In this document: positions 1-6,432 of the stretch, one piece after another | Layout of the letters: each line of letters begins with the position of its first letter | Position numbering within the stretch: position 1 is the first letter of the stretch | DNA from: Planctomycetota bacterium | GTDB taxonomy: Bacteria > Planctomycetota > Planctomycetia > Pirellulales > Pirellulaceae | Assembly: GCA_029259935.1 (NCBI GenBank) | Contig: JAJDEH010000098.1 | Span: 1-7,190 of the forward strand | Direction: 5' to 3' | Length of the DNA: 7,190 bases | Program-made: the position numbers and the translations under genes | Notes under the pieces: generated by a model | Seen by the model: the letters and a program-made list of their open reading frames with translations, nothing else | What the model was told of the DNA's origin: nothing | Database searches by the model: none

Positions 1-323
1 TCAAAACATCCTTGCAACAGTCTCCGAATAATACCCCAAAGCCACTCACAAGCGAACGCCTGTACACCGCACAACTTTACGAAAGCAATCGCCGACTCTC
101 CCCATTATCCAGCCAATTCCTGCCTCACCGGGAACTGCTGGCGAGCGACCACTGGGTGGAAACGGTGCTGCATTTTCGGCCCGCTGGTTCCGCCGAGCGG
201 TCAGCTTGGCTGAGGAAGCCGCGCGTCACGACCGGCATTGGCTGCACGGGATCAAACCGAGCCGCAAAGCCTTCGCCTAGATGAAAAACTTGGCAGAATG
301 ATGGAGGGCAGAAATGATTTTTC
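1..323. other. No confident gene; possible gene remnant and short direct repeat
   Basis: An open frame runs on the plus strand from 12 to 284, but it has no recognisable domain, no clear ribosome binding site and an unremarkable composition. A second plus frame, ending at a TAG at 278-280, reads FRRAVSLAEEAARHDRHW near its end, with GC-rich third positions. That would fit the decayed C-terminus of a gene whose start lies outside the window or has been frameshifted, but this is weak. Just after it are two near-identical short direct copies, GGCAGAATGAT at 292-302 and GGCAGAAATGAT at 307-318. They look like intergenic repeat material continuous with repeat copy A. I recognise no function here. 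Confidence 0.3.
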
Positions 324-482
324 GTTCTTCCGGCTTGCGTGAGTAGGCCAGTTCATCTGCGATCGCAACGCGCATCCATCAATCCTCGCGGGCCACGTCT
401 GTATTTGCCTGCCGAGCGGATCGCATGGAGACTCTCTGTTGGAAGACGCGGTCACGTAGCATGAAATATGGGTGGCCCGTTT
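324..482 (-). repeat. Dispersed repeat, copy A (degraded)
   Basis: This stretch aligns with 1811-1975 (copy B) over its whole length. Shared blocks in the same order are GTTCTTCCGG (324-333), TAGGCCA-TTCATC-G-GATCGC, GCCGAGC-GAT, GGAG-CTCTCT, and an exact TATGGGTGGCCCGTTT (467-482). The spaces between blocks have nearly the same lengths in both copies, so the two are diverged copies of one element. Strand is arbitrary; minus is chosen because a short protein-like match lies on that strand (IADELAY in A, ITDEMAY in B). Unlike copy B, this copy has no matching inverted end on its left side and instead runs into the GGCAGAAATGAT repeats. It is probably a relic of a mobile or dispersed intergenic element. 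Confidence 0.6.
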
Positions 483-625
483 TCGTTATTCGTTTTCGTT
501 ACGTTTTCGTTATAAGAGGGTGTGACGACGGCGGTGAAGGCTTCAGCCAACTTCGAGGAATTGGCGAAGTCCCAAATCGACGGCCAACTGATGGCCTCGC
601 CGGCATTGCTCAATACGTCGCTCAT
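452..625 (-). CDS. Doubtful small ORF (57 aa), 3' part made of repeat sequence
   Basis: The frame opens with ATG at 623-625 and reads MSDVLSNAGEAISWPSIWDF and onward to about residue 37 with GC-rich third positions, as expected of a real gene in this genome. From about residue 38 it enters the CGTTTTCGTTA tandem array and the end of repeat copy A, where it becomes Asn/Glu/Thr-rich (NENVTKTNNENGPP) and stops. A GGAGG lies directly against the ATG, too close for a normal ribosome binding site. One reading is the N-terminal remnant of a gene truncated by the repeat; chance is equally possible. I recognise no family. A longer version of the frame reaching 937 is not supported, because its extra residues look random. 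Confidence 0.25.
   Translation of the reverse strand: MSDVLSNAGEAISWPSIWDFANSSKLAEAFTAVVTPSYNENVTKTNNENGPPIFHAT
478..513. repeat. Short tandem repeat, three units of CGTTTTCGTTA
   Basis: Three adjacent units read CGTTTTCGTTATT (478-490), CGTTTTCGTTA (491-501) and CGTTTTCGTTAT (502-513). The array starts exactly where the conserved GGGTGGCCCG end of repeat copy A stops. It is AT-richer than its surroundings, and copy B does not share it. It may have arisen by slippage at the edge of the element. Confidence 0.6.
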
Positions 626-869
626 CCTCCGTTCCGACTCCAAGCTGTAATAGTGACGCGGGTGATGGGGCCCGAGAGGCGATGAGATAAGGTGCGCCCT
701 GTTTGGTGGAATATGCCGCTGGGGATTAGATGGCACCAACGCGCAGCCGCAAGATGAAGGAAGCGTTCTGTCCTTAATAATTTTGCTCGGAGCGGCACCT
801 AGGTAAAGCGGCTGGATGCGAGCCGAATCGGCTGGATAGCGAGAGGTCGAACCTGATCGCCGTGCCGAC
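626..869. other. Intergenic region downstream of the PEP-CTERM gene
   Basis: No gene is visible. There is a 13-base palindrome AGCCGAATCGGCT at 821-833. Overlapping it are two direct copies of a CGGCTGGAT-GCGAG motif (809-822 and 829-843), 20 bases apart. The palindrome lies about 40 bases past the stop of the minus-strand PEP-CTERM gene, but no T-run follows on that strand, so a terminator cannot be claimed. Confidence 0.4.
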
Positions 870-1463
870 TTAAATGTTTGCCTGACTCGGCTTGGACGAT
901 TGTCGTCGCCATACCAATATGCAACCACATGCACCAAGTAACACCCAAACTAGAATACTAGATGGCTCGGGGACGGGCTGCGGATCTGAGGAAGTGGCTA
1001 GTGACCACTCGCCATGCGAGGTCCCCGTGACAGAGCCCAGTCCGTCCACGAATCCATCTTCCGAAGCCCTGTCGATCGCTAAAGCTGTCAAGATGGACTC
1101 GGGGGCCGCACCGCCGATGACATCGGCGCTTAGATGCAGGTTCCAAAAGGTGATTTCCCCGGTCCCATCGAAAATAAATAGATTGGCTAACACGGTCAGG
1201 CCCGGAGTTGTATCGTCGATGGTAAAGCTTGAGCCGGGGCCCGACACAGAAAGGGAAAATGCGCTGGCACCAACACTCGTGGGGAATGCGGGGTCCGGGT
1301 TAAAGGTGGCGGTGCCCGTAATGAACTGGCCGGGGGAGAAGTTCCCCAAACCAACTGTGAACGGGTCGCCTGTGTACTCATACATCAACTCCGCGTTGGC
1401 GGACCGTGTAATCGCGAATCCGGTGATCAAAAGCACGAGGATGATTCGGGTCGGCGCAACCAT
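870..1463 (-). CDS. PEP-CTERM sorting domain protein, secreted (197 aa)
   Basis: This is a predicted exported protein anchored or processed through the exosortase pathway. Residues 1-24 form a signal peptide: MVAPTR, a hydrophobic core ILVLLITGF, and a likely cleavage site after SANA. The middle (about 25-160) is Gly/Ser/Thr/Phe-rich with predicted beta character (YEYTGDPF, FITGTATFNPD, ITFWNLHL), typical of this class and without enzymatic motifs. The C-terminus carries the sorting signal: VPEPSS at 164-169, a hydrophobic stretch ILVWVLLGACGCILVW, then the basic RRQ tail. In this family exosortase (EpsH/XrtA type) recognises the PEP motif; no exosortase lies in the window. The frame is open upstream to 1619, but the ATG at 1461-1463 is chosen because it puts the signal peptide at the N-terminus. 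I see no clear Shine-Dalgarno. The gene stands alone, flanked on both sides by copies of one dispersed repeat. Its specific role is unknown. Confidence 0.85.
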   Translation of the reverse strand: MVAPTRIILVLLITGFAITRSANAELMYEYTGDPFTVGLGNFSPGQFITGTATFNPDPAFPTSVGASAFSLSVSGPGSSFTIDDTTPGLTVLANLFIFDGTGEITFWNLHLSADVIGGAAPESILTALAIDRASEDGFVDGLGSVTGTSHGEWSLATSSDPQPVPEPSSILVWVLLGACGCILVWRRQSSKPSQANI

Positions 1464-1780
1464 GAAAAAATCACTTTGGATTGGAAGGGAAAGATCCGCT
1501 AACGGCTCTCGTAATTCCTGATGAACACGTCGTCGCAAAGCCACGGACGGGGTGGTGATGGGCGAGATTCGAGCAAACCTCGTGCCGTTCCTGGTTCCCT
1601 CTGCGGAAAAACTCGGCATTCCTTCGGAGTGCGAGGATCAAGGATTCCAAAGCCCTGGCTAATGCAGCACCCTACGTGAATTTGGCGGTCAGACGCGTAT
1701 CGTGAGGCGTAAGCGTACGTTGACACCTTAGCGCAAAGCAGGCAATTCACTTAATACGAAGTAGGCGAGTGGAGGCCACC
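1464..1780. other. Intergenic region upstream of the PEP-CTERM gene
   Basis: This should hold the promoter of the minus-strand PEP-CTERM gene. I could not find a convincing -35/-10 pair or a sigma-54 type TGGCAC-N5-TTGC element on that strand. Short open frames cover the region on both strands, but none has a recognisable protein or start signal. Just outside the right-hand element, GGCCACC at 1774-1780 repeats part of that element's inverted end in tandem. Confidence 0.4.
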
Positions 1781-1972
1781 CGGGCCACCCGTACTTTGAT
1801 GGTGGGAAGAGTTCTTCCGGATTGAGTGGATAGGCCATTTCATCCGTGATCGCGCTGCCGTTCCATTAGCTCCCGCACGCCATATCCGCGTATTGCTTGC
1901 CGAGCAGATATCTTGGAGGCTCTCTTAAAAAATAAAAAATGCAGTCCGGTCGCCTAAACTATGGGTGGCCCG
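1781..1972. mobile_element. Candidate 192-bp MITE-like element with terminal inverted repeats
   Basis: The left end reads CGGGCCACCCGTA (1781-1793). The right end, TATGGGTGGCCCG (1960-1972), is its inverted complement in 12 of 13 positions. The segment between is 166 bases, carries no intact ORF, and includes an A/T-rich patch near 1925-1940. Most of the interior (1811 onward) matches repeat copy A. Short length, inverted ends, no transposase and a second related copy in the window fit a non-autonomous element. No target-site duplication is evident; the flanks are GGAGGCCACC on the left and TTTCAAGG on the right. The ends are GC-rich and could instead form a long-range hairpin, so mobility is inference. 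Confidence 0.4.
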
Positions 1973-1975
1973 TTT
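1811..1975 (-). repeat. Dispersed repeat, copy B
   Basis: This is the homologue of copy A at 324-482, in the same orientation and about 1.49 kb away, so the PEP-CTERM gene sits between two direct copies. The best conserved parts are GTTCTTCCGG (1811-1820), the TAGGCCATTTCATC block near 1831 and TATGGGTGGCCCGTTT (1960-1975). On the minus strand, from 1850, a short open stretch reads ITDEMAYPLNPEELFPPSKY. Copy A at the same place reads IADELAYSRKPEE, so the element may derive from a coding sequence, though no full protein can be read. Confidence 0.6.
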
Positions 1976-2058
1976 CAAGGCCGTCAGCTGTCGTCCATGT
2001 GAACGATCAACATGAAGTGTGGATTCGATAATTTCCAATCATCCTTGAAAGCGAGCGG

Positions 2059-4077
2059 TCACGGATTCTCAATTGAGGAGGGCCCAAGCTTGTCGGCCGA
2101 TACGCCGTCGGTTGGAGCAAGGGCCACGCGGAAGCCCAGGTTGAGGAACCGGCTCGACGGATCGGACCAAGCTCGACTCCCCGACGTGCTGATCTCGGCA
2201 CCGAGGTCCCAGGCCCCACCCCGGTCGATGCGGTACAGGCCCTCCGCTGGACCACTCGGATCCGCACCACCCCGCAAATTGTCAGCGTGCCTGTCGCTGC
2301 ACCACTCCCACACGTTTCCGTGCATGTCGTGCAGTCCCCACCCGTTCGCCTTCTTGAGTCCGACCTCGTGGGCATGGGACTTGCCGACGTGCTTGGCGTT
2401 CGCGTCGAACCACGCGTGATCGCCCAGCAGTTCCGGATCGTCTCCGAAGGAGTACGCCGATGCCATTCCCGCCCGACACGCGTACTCCCACTCCGCCTCC
2501 GTCGGCAAGCGGTAGTTCCAACTTTCCCCCAGTCGTCCGGCGGTTCGCTCCCTTACGGTCAGCTTTCGGCAGAACTCCACCGCTTCGGCCCAGTGCACGA
2601 ACGTGGCCGCGACGTCCTTTCCGACGAGAACATTGCTCTTCCCGTTCCAAGGTGGAGTCCCCATGACCTCCATCCACTGTCCCTGCGTCACCTCGTGCCG
2701 ACCAAGTCGGAACGGCTGCGTCAGTTGGACAGGCACGTCACCAGGTCCCCACCCCATGGAGAACTTGCCCGGCGGGATGACCACGAGCTTCATGCCGATC
2801 GAGTTCGTTGTCTCGACCGGTTCGCCGAGATGCGTGGCCCACGCCTCTTGATGCCGCTTCGCTTCGGCTGCGCCGAACGGAGCGACGGCGGGCGGCGGCG
2901 CCGTCGCACTAACCGACGTCTCGGGGCTTACCCCGCCCGGTATCATTTGTAGTGATTCGATCTTTTTGGATCCGATCACCTTTCCCCTGCTTGCGACCTG
3001 CACTTCGCCGTTGAGAAATTGCACCGTTACGCTTACGTCTTCGCCGCTTTTTAGTTGCAGTGAACTGGTATCGAATTCAAAGTCGCCTCGCTTGACATGG
3101 ATTACATGATTGCCCGGCTTAAGCGAGATGTCTTTCTTGTCGGCGCCTTTCAAAATGATCTCGGTTCCTTTGACCGAAACCACGATCTCTGGATCATTAA
3201 CTTCGATGCGCAAGGTGCCGTGGGGCGTCGGAAAAAAGAACACGGTCGCCGCTGCCAGCAACAACGCTGCGGTAGCTGAAAGCCCCATGTAAAGCAGTGG
3301 TTTTTGGCTCGACGGCTGCTTGCTCGATAATTTGCCCGTTGTTGCCGGCGCAACAAGTGTCTGAGCGTCAATCGGATGACTGATGCTTTGAGTTGCCTCA
3401 AACTCATGAGTTTTCGAAGGGTCAATGTTCTGAGTTCTCGATAACTCACCCGTTGCTACTGGCTCGACCCGCTGGAAGTACTCGGTCAGTTGGCTGTCCG
3501 AGTTGGAATCTTCCGCCGTACTCGGCATACTCGAAACTGTCGCCGCTTGAACTGCAGTTCCCGCACGACAACCTTGTAGTTGCTCGATCACCTCTAACAT
3601 GGATTGCTGGCGCTCGTCCGGACGCTTGGCCAGCATCTGCTGGAAGACACGATCCAACTCTGCCGGTACATCCGTTCGCGCATCACATAAACTTGGCGGA
3701 GGCGTCTGCATGTGAGCGACGATTTTGTTTGTTATCGTTTCACCGTCGAACACCGGGTTGCCGGTCAATATGCGATACAATGTGCAACCCAAACTGTAAA
3801 TGTCGGCCCGTGCATCCGCGTTGCGAGTATCAGACGCTTGTTCCGGCGCCATGTAATCGACGGTGCCCATAATCTGGCCCGACTTAGTCAGGCCATCGTC
3901 CGTCATGCCCGAAGCAGTGATCCGCGCAAGCCCCATGTCCAGGATCTTGACCTTCCCCTTCTTGTTTACAAGGAGATTGGCTGGCTTGATGTCTCGATGG
4001 ATCAACCCTTCACCATGCGCGTACTCCAGGCCATGAGCAGCCTGGATCATGTACTCGATTGTTAATGAGACTGCCAA
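2059..4077 (-). CDS. Kinase/FGE-fold membrane protein, 3' ORF after internal stop (C-terminal part)
   Basis: This is the downstream part of one gene starting at 4575; counting through the TAA at codon 164, it covers residues 167-838. It holds the rest of the Ser/Thr kinase domain: catalytic loop HRDIKPANLL (Asp195), metal-binding DMG in place of DFG (213-215), activation segment MAPEQ (APE at 243-245) and ADIYSLG, with the domain ending near 336. A Ser/Thr/Gln-rich linker follows, then one membrane span (about 427-448, LSATAALLLAAATVFFF), a PEGA-like beta region (about 453-536), and an FGE-sulfatase (SUMF1-like) domain at about 587-822 with NYRLPTEAEWEYACRAG, GLHDMHGNVWEW, RGGAW and NLGFRVA. 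The region matching the active-site cysteines of true FGE (around SGSRAWS) has none, so this fold is probably a ligand-binding module outside the membrane. This ORF's own first codon is a TTG inside the kinase domain. A product starting there would lack the ATP-binding lobe, so independent function as a kinase is unlikely. The stop is TGA at 2059-2061. Confidence 0.85.
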   Translation of the reverse strand: MAVSLTIEYMIQAAHGLEYAHGEGLIHRDIKPANLLVNKKGKVKILDMGLARITASGMTDDGLTKSGQIMGTVDYMAPEQASDTRNADARADIYSLGCTLYRILTGNPVFDGETITNKIVAHMQTPPPSLCDARTDVPAELDRVFQQMLAKRPDERQQSMLEVIEQLQGCRAGTAVQAATVSSMPSTAEDSNSDSQLTEYFQRVEPVATGELSRTQNIDPSKTHEFEATQSISHPIDAQTLVAPATTGKLSSKQPSSQKPLLYMGLSATAALLLAAATVFFFPTPHGTLRIEVNDPEIVVSVKGTEIILKGADKKDISLKPGNHVIHVKRGDFEFDTSSLQLKSGEDVSVTVQFLNGEVQVASRGKVIGSKKIESLQMIPGGVSPETSVSATAPPPAVAPFGAAEAKRHQEAWATHLGEPVETTNSIGMKLVVIPPGKFSMGWGPGDVPVQLTQPFRLGRHEVTQGQWMEVMGTPPWNGKSNVLVGKDVAATFVHWAEAVEFCRKLTVRERTAGRLGESWNYRLPTEAEWEYACRAGMASAYSFGDDPELLGDHAWFDANAKHVGKSHAHEVGLKKANGWGLHDMHGNVWEWCSDRHADNLRGGADPSGPAEGLYRIDRGGAWDLGAEISTSGSRAWSDPSSRFLNLGFRVALAPTDGVSADKLGPSSIENP

Positions 4078-4083
4078 CGGCCC

Positions 4084-4086
4084 TTA
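4084..4086 (-). other. In-frame TAA stop interrupting the kinase domain (codon 164)
   Basis: The minus-strand codons read GTC AAA GAA TAA GGG CCG TTG, that is VKE-stop-GPL. Both sides are in the same frame and both match the kinase fold. Planctomycete kinases commonly have VKEQGPL-like sequence here, so one C-to-T change (CAA to TAA) explains the stop. No repeat or insertion is present at the site. Confidence 0.8.
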
Positions 4087-4575
4087 TTCTTTGACGATGA
4101 CGCTAAGATCTTTGCCCCGAATATACTGCATCACGAGGTAGTGCATCCCGTTGTGTTCACTGGCGTCGTGCGCCGTGACAATGTTCGGATGCTCAAGTTT
4201 CGCTGCCGCTTCGACTTCGCGATAGAAACGATCGACAGCGTCTTGTTCCTTCATCGCCGCCGCGGGCAACACTTTAATCGCCACCTCGCGCTTCATGCGG
4301 CGATGCTGCGCGCGATAGACTTGCCCCATACCACCCTCGCCGATCTTGTCCAGGATGACGTATTCGCCAAACGCCAGATTTTGGGATTTGCCCTGGTAAG
4401 CCAATGTGGCTTGGAATTTCGTCAGCTTCTTCTGGCGAATGAGGGCCTTCGCCAAATCTTGAGGATTGCTCTGCTTGCCGGGGGCCAAACCAGCGTGAAC
4501 CTCCGAAATCTCTTCGGCGCTCAACAGACCATTTGCGTTTAGATCCTGGGAAAGCTGATCGATTGTGACGGCCAT
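4084..4575 (-). CDS. Ser/Thr protein kinase N-terminal part, cut by in-frame TAA (163 aa)
   Basis: This is the 5' part of the kinase/FGE-fold gene. Residues 1-70 form the small helical domain common before planctomycete kinases (LLSAEEISE, LAKALIRQKKLTKFQATLAY). The kinase N-lobe follows: glycine loop IGEGGMGQVY (78-87), VAIK lysine at 101, alpha-C glutamate about 120 in FYREVEAAAKLEHPNIV, and hinge YLVMQYIRGKDLS. The frame then hits TAA after VIVKE. Reading on in the same frame gives GPLAVSLTIEYMIQAAHGLEYAH, the direct continuation of the fold, so no bases are missing. The frame is open upstream to 4911, but ATG 4573-4575 is chosen because the domain starts there and a GGGAG lies six bases upstream. 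As it stands the 163-residue product lacks the catalytic loop. It is either a pseudogene, a sequencing error, or made full-length by readthrough. Confidence 0.85.
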   Translation of the reverse strand: MAVTIDQLSQDLNANGLLSAEEISEVHAGLAPGKQSNPQDLAKALIRQKKLTKFQATLAYQGKSQNLAFGEYVILDKIGEGGMGQVYRAQHRRMKREVAIKVLPAAAMKEQDAVDRFYREVEAAAKLEHPNIVTAHDASEHNGMHYLVMQYIRGKDLSVIVKE

Positions 4576-4581
4576 AAACAA

Positions 4582-4586
4582 CTCCC
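4582..4586 (-). promoter_or_regulatory. Ribosome binding site of the kinase gene
   Basis: On the minus strand GGGAG is followed by six bases (TTGTTT) and then ATG at 4575. This is a normal Shine-Dalgarno spacing. It fixes the start at 4575 rather than at the upstream possibilities in the same frame. Confidence 0.6.
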
Positions 4587-5035
4587 GAGCGAAGAAGTTC
4601 CGATTATAGCCCAACGGAAGCGACGAGGAACAACGAGACACGACCGACAATTCGCGTGCCGAACGACCTTTTCGGCAACGCTGCCGATGAAAAGAAGGGA
4701 CGAAAAGGCCACCCATTTTTCGATTGAACTCCGCCGGGAACTCCCTGATCCGAGACTTTTCTACCATTTTTCCGGAGGACGAGTAGCGATGTAGGCATCG
4801 CGACTTAGGGGCCAAGCGGGCGCGGCGGCACTCGACGTGATTGTGGATGGGTCGGCCGCTACCAGGAGCCTGATTCGGCGGTGTTTCGCTAGCACCGCAA
4901 GTGAGCGTCACGCCCCTCTTGTCGATGGGGGATGCAAAAGTGGCTCATTTTCTTGGCGTTTTTTGTAAGGACTGTGGTGCAATTTCGTCTACTCTCACAG
5001 AATCAAGGTGAAGTGGACTCCGCAAGACGTGCCCC
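4587..5035. promoter_or_regulatory. Divergent intergenic region between kinase and gdhA, with small hairpins
   Basis: About 470 bases separate the two divergent start codons, so promoters for both genes should lie here. Three inverted repeats are visible: a bulged stem CTTTTCGGCA/TGCCG-AT-GAAAAG at 4668-4694; a perfect six-pair stem GCGATG-TAGG-CATCGC at 4786-4801; and an eight-pair stem (one G-T pair) GCGGTGTT/AGCACCGC at 4878-4898. None is followed by a T-run, so they are not obvious terminators. A weak gdhA promoter candidate is TTGGCG (4953-4958) with a TG-extended TGCAAT (4978-4983), spacing 19, which is poor. GGCCACCCAT at 4707-4716 repeats the core of the dispersed-repeat end. Short open frames here have no recognisable product. 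Confidence 0.35.
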
Positions 5036-5041
5036 GGAAGG
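5036..5041 (+). promoter_or_regulatory. Ribosome binding site of gdhA
   Basis: GGAAGG lies eight bases before the ATG at 5050. It supports that start over the in-frame GTG at 5008, which has no comparable site at a normal distance. Confidence 0.55.
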
Positions 5042-5049
5042 ATCATCAT

Positions 5050-6408
5050 ATGGATATGGAATTTCAAAACTGCCAAAGCGTCGATTGCTTTATGTCGGGG
5101 TTGATCAAGCGCAACCCCGGCGAGTTGGAGTTCCATCAGGCGGTTCGTGAAGTTGCCGAAAGCGTGGTGCCCTTTGTGCTGGAAAATCGCAAATATCAGG
5201 AAGCTCAGATACTGGAGCGCATGACCGAGCCTGATCGCATCGTCATCTTCCGCGTGACGTGGGAGGACGACCAAGGGCGCATTCGCGCCAATCGCGCGTG
5301 GCGGGTGCAATTCAACAACTCGATCGGCCCCTACAAGGGCGGGATGCGTTTTCATCCGGGGGTCACGCAGAGCGTGCTCAAGTTTCTGGGATTTGAACAG
5401 ACTTTCAAGAATAGCCTGACGGGGCTGCCGATGGGCGGCGCCAAGGGAGGCGCGAACTTCAATCCTAAAGGCAAGAGCAATGCCGAAGTCATGCGGTTCT
5501 GCCAGTCGCTGATGACCGAACTGCATCGTTACATCGGCGAGGACACCGACATCCCAGCCGGCGACATCGGGGTTGGTTCGCGTGAAATCAGTTTTCTGTT
5601 CGGCCAGTACAAACGATTGGAAAACCGGTTCGTGGGAACGCTCACCGGGAAAGGCCTGGCATTTGGTGGCAGCCTGGTGCGGACCGAGGCGACCGGCTAT
5701 GGCTGCGTCTATTTCTGCGAAAACATGTTCAAGCAGGCTGGCGATAGCCTCAAGGGAAAGACGTGCGTCGTTTCCGGCTCAGGCAATGTCGCGATCTACA
5801 CCGTCGAGAAAGCCACCGAACTGGGTGCCAAGGTGGTCGCCATGTCCGATTCATCCGGCTTCATTCACGACCCGGCGGGCATCGGCTCCGAGAAGCTGGC
5901 GTTCATCAAGGATCTGAAGGAGGTTCGCCGGGGACGCATTTCCGAGTATGCCGACCAGTTTCCCGGCACGACGTTTCACGCTGACCAGCGTCCGTGGAGC
6001 GTGCCTTGCGACGTGGCCTTTCCGTGTGCCACACAGAATGAAATCAGCCTGGCCGACGCGAAATCGCTGATCGGCAACGGAGTCAAGGCGGTCTGCGAAG
6101 GCGCGAACATGCCCACCGAGTTGGACGCCGCGCACACGTTTCTGGAAGCAAACGTGCTCTACGGCCCGTCCAAAGCGGCCAATGCCGGCGGTGTCGCCGT
6201 GTCTGGTTTAGAACAGAGCCAAAACGCGTTGCGGCTTTCGTGGGGCCGTGAGGAGGTGGACGGCAAATTGAAAGCGATCATGCGCGACATCCACGACAAA
6301 TGTGTCTTGCACGGCAAGACTGACGGCTTCGTGAACTACGTCCGCGGAGCCAATATCGGCGGATTTATCAAAGTCGCCGACGCCATGCTGGCTTACGGTG
6401 TCGTCTAA
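5050..6408 (+). CDS. NADP-specific glutamate dehydrogenase (452 aa)
   Basis: The enzyme catalyses reversible amination of 2-oxoglutarate with ammonium and NADPH to glutamate, in the cytoplasm. The sequence aligns end to end with the hexameric bacterial GdhA family (E. coli, 447 aa). Visible motifs are NRAWRVQF and GPYKGGMRFHP (substrate lysine 96), LPMGGAKGG with catalytic Lys132, PAGDIGVG (Asp172), the Rossmann loop VSGSGNVA (243-248), MSDSSG (266-270, the form seen in NADP-dependent enzymes), PCATQNE, EGANMPTE and the C-terminal NYVRGANIGGF-KVADAMLA. No key residue is missing. Start 5050 is chosen from the Shine-Dalgarno and from matching the family N-terminus; GTG 5008 would add 14 unsupported residues. 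The gene is divergent from the kinase and 155 bases ahead of a malic enzyme on the same strand. Cofactor type is inferred from family similarity. Confidence 0.96.
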   Translation: MDMEFQNCQSVDCFMSGLIKRNPGELEFHQAVREVAESVVPFVLENRKYQEAQILERMTEPDRIVIFRVTWEDDQGRIRANRAWRVQFNNSIGPYKGGMRFHPGVTQSVLKFLGFEQTFKNSLTGLPMGGAKGGANFNPKGKSNAEVMRFCQSLMTELHRYIGEDTDIPAGDIGVGSREISFLFGQYKRLENRFVGTLTGKGLAFGGSLVRTEATGYGCVYFCENMFKQAGDSLKGKTCVVSGSGNVAIYTVEKATELGAKVVAMSDSSGFIHDPAGIGSEKLAFIKDLKEVRRGRISEYADQFPGTTFHADQRPWSVPCDVAFPCATQNEISLADAKSLIGNGVKAVCEGANMPTELDAAHTFLEANVLYGPSKAANAGGVAVSGLEQSQNALRLSWGREEVDGKLKAIMRDIHDKCVLHGKTDGFVNYVRGANIGGFIKVADAMLAYGVV

Positions 6409-6432
6409 CTCGCAAGAAAGTTACTTCGCTCA

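Noticed and set aside
12..284. 90-residue plus-strand open frame at the window start
   Set aside because: No ribosome binding site, no recognisable domain and random-looking composition; it overlaps repeat-like sequence.
892..1521. 209-residue plus-strand open frame opposite the PEP-CTERM gene
   Set aside because: It is the antisense shadow of a gene with clear signal peptide and PEP-CTERM motifs; no domain of its own.
1464..1619. N-terminal extension of the PEP-CTERM gene (start at 1619)
   Set aside because: It would put 52 charged, non-hydrophobic residues before the signal peptide, which would not function there.
2287..2952. 221-residue plus-strand open frame inside the FGE-fold region
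   Set aside because: Antisense shadow of the kinase gene in GC-rich sequence; the minus frame carries the conserved FGE motifs.
4576..4911. Upstream extension of the kinase N-terminus
   Set aside because: The extra residues are not kinase-like, the region holds hairpins, and the GGGAG and domain start support 4575.
4945..5526. 193-residue minus-strand open frame over the gdhA start
   Set aside because: Antisense shadow; the plus frame matches glutamate dehydrogenase throughout.
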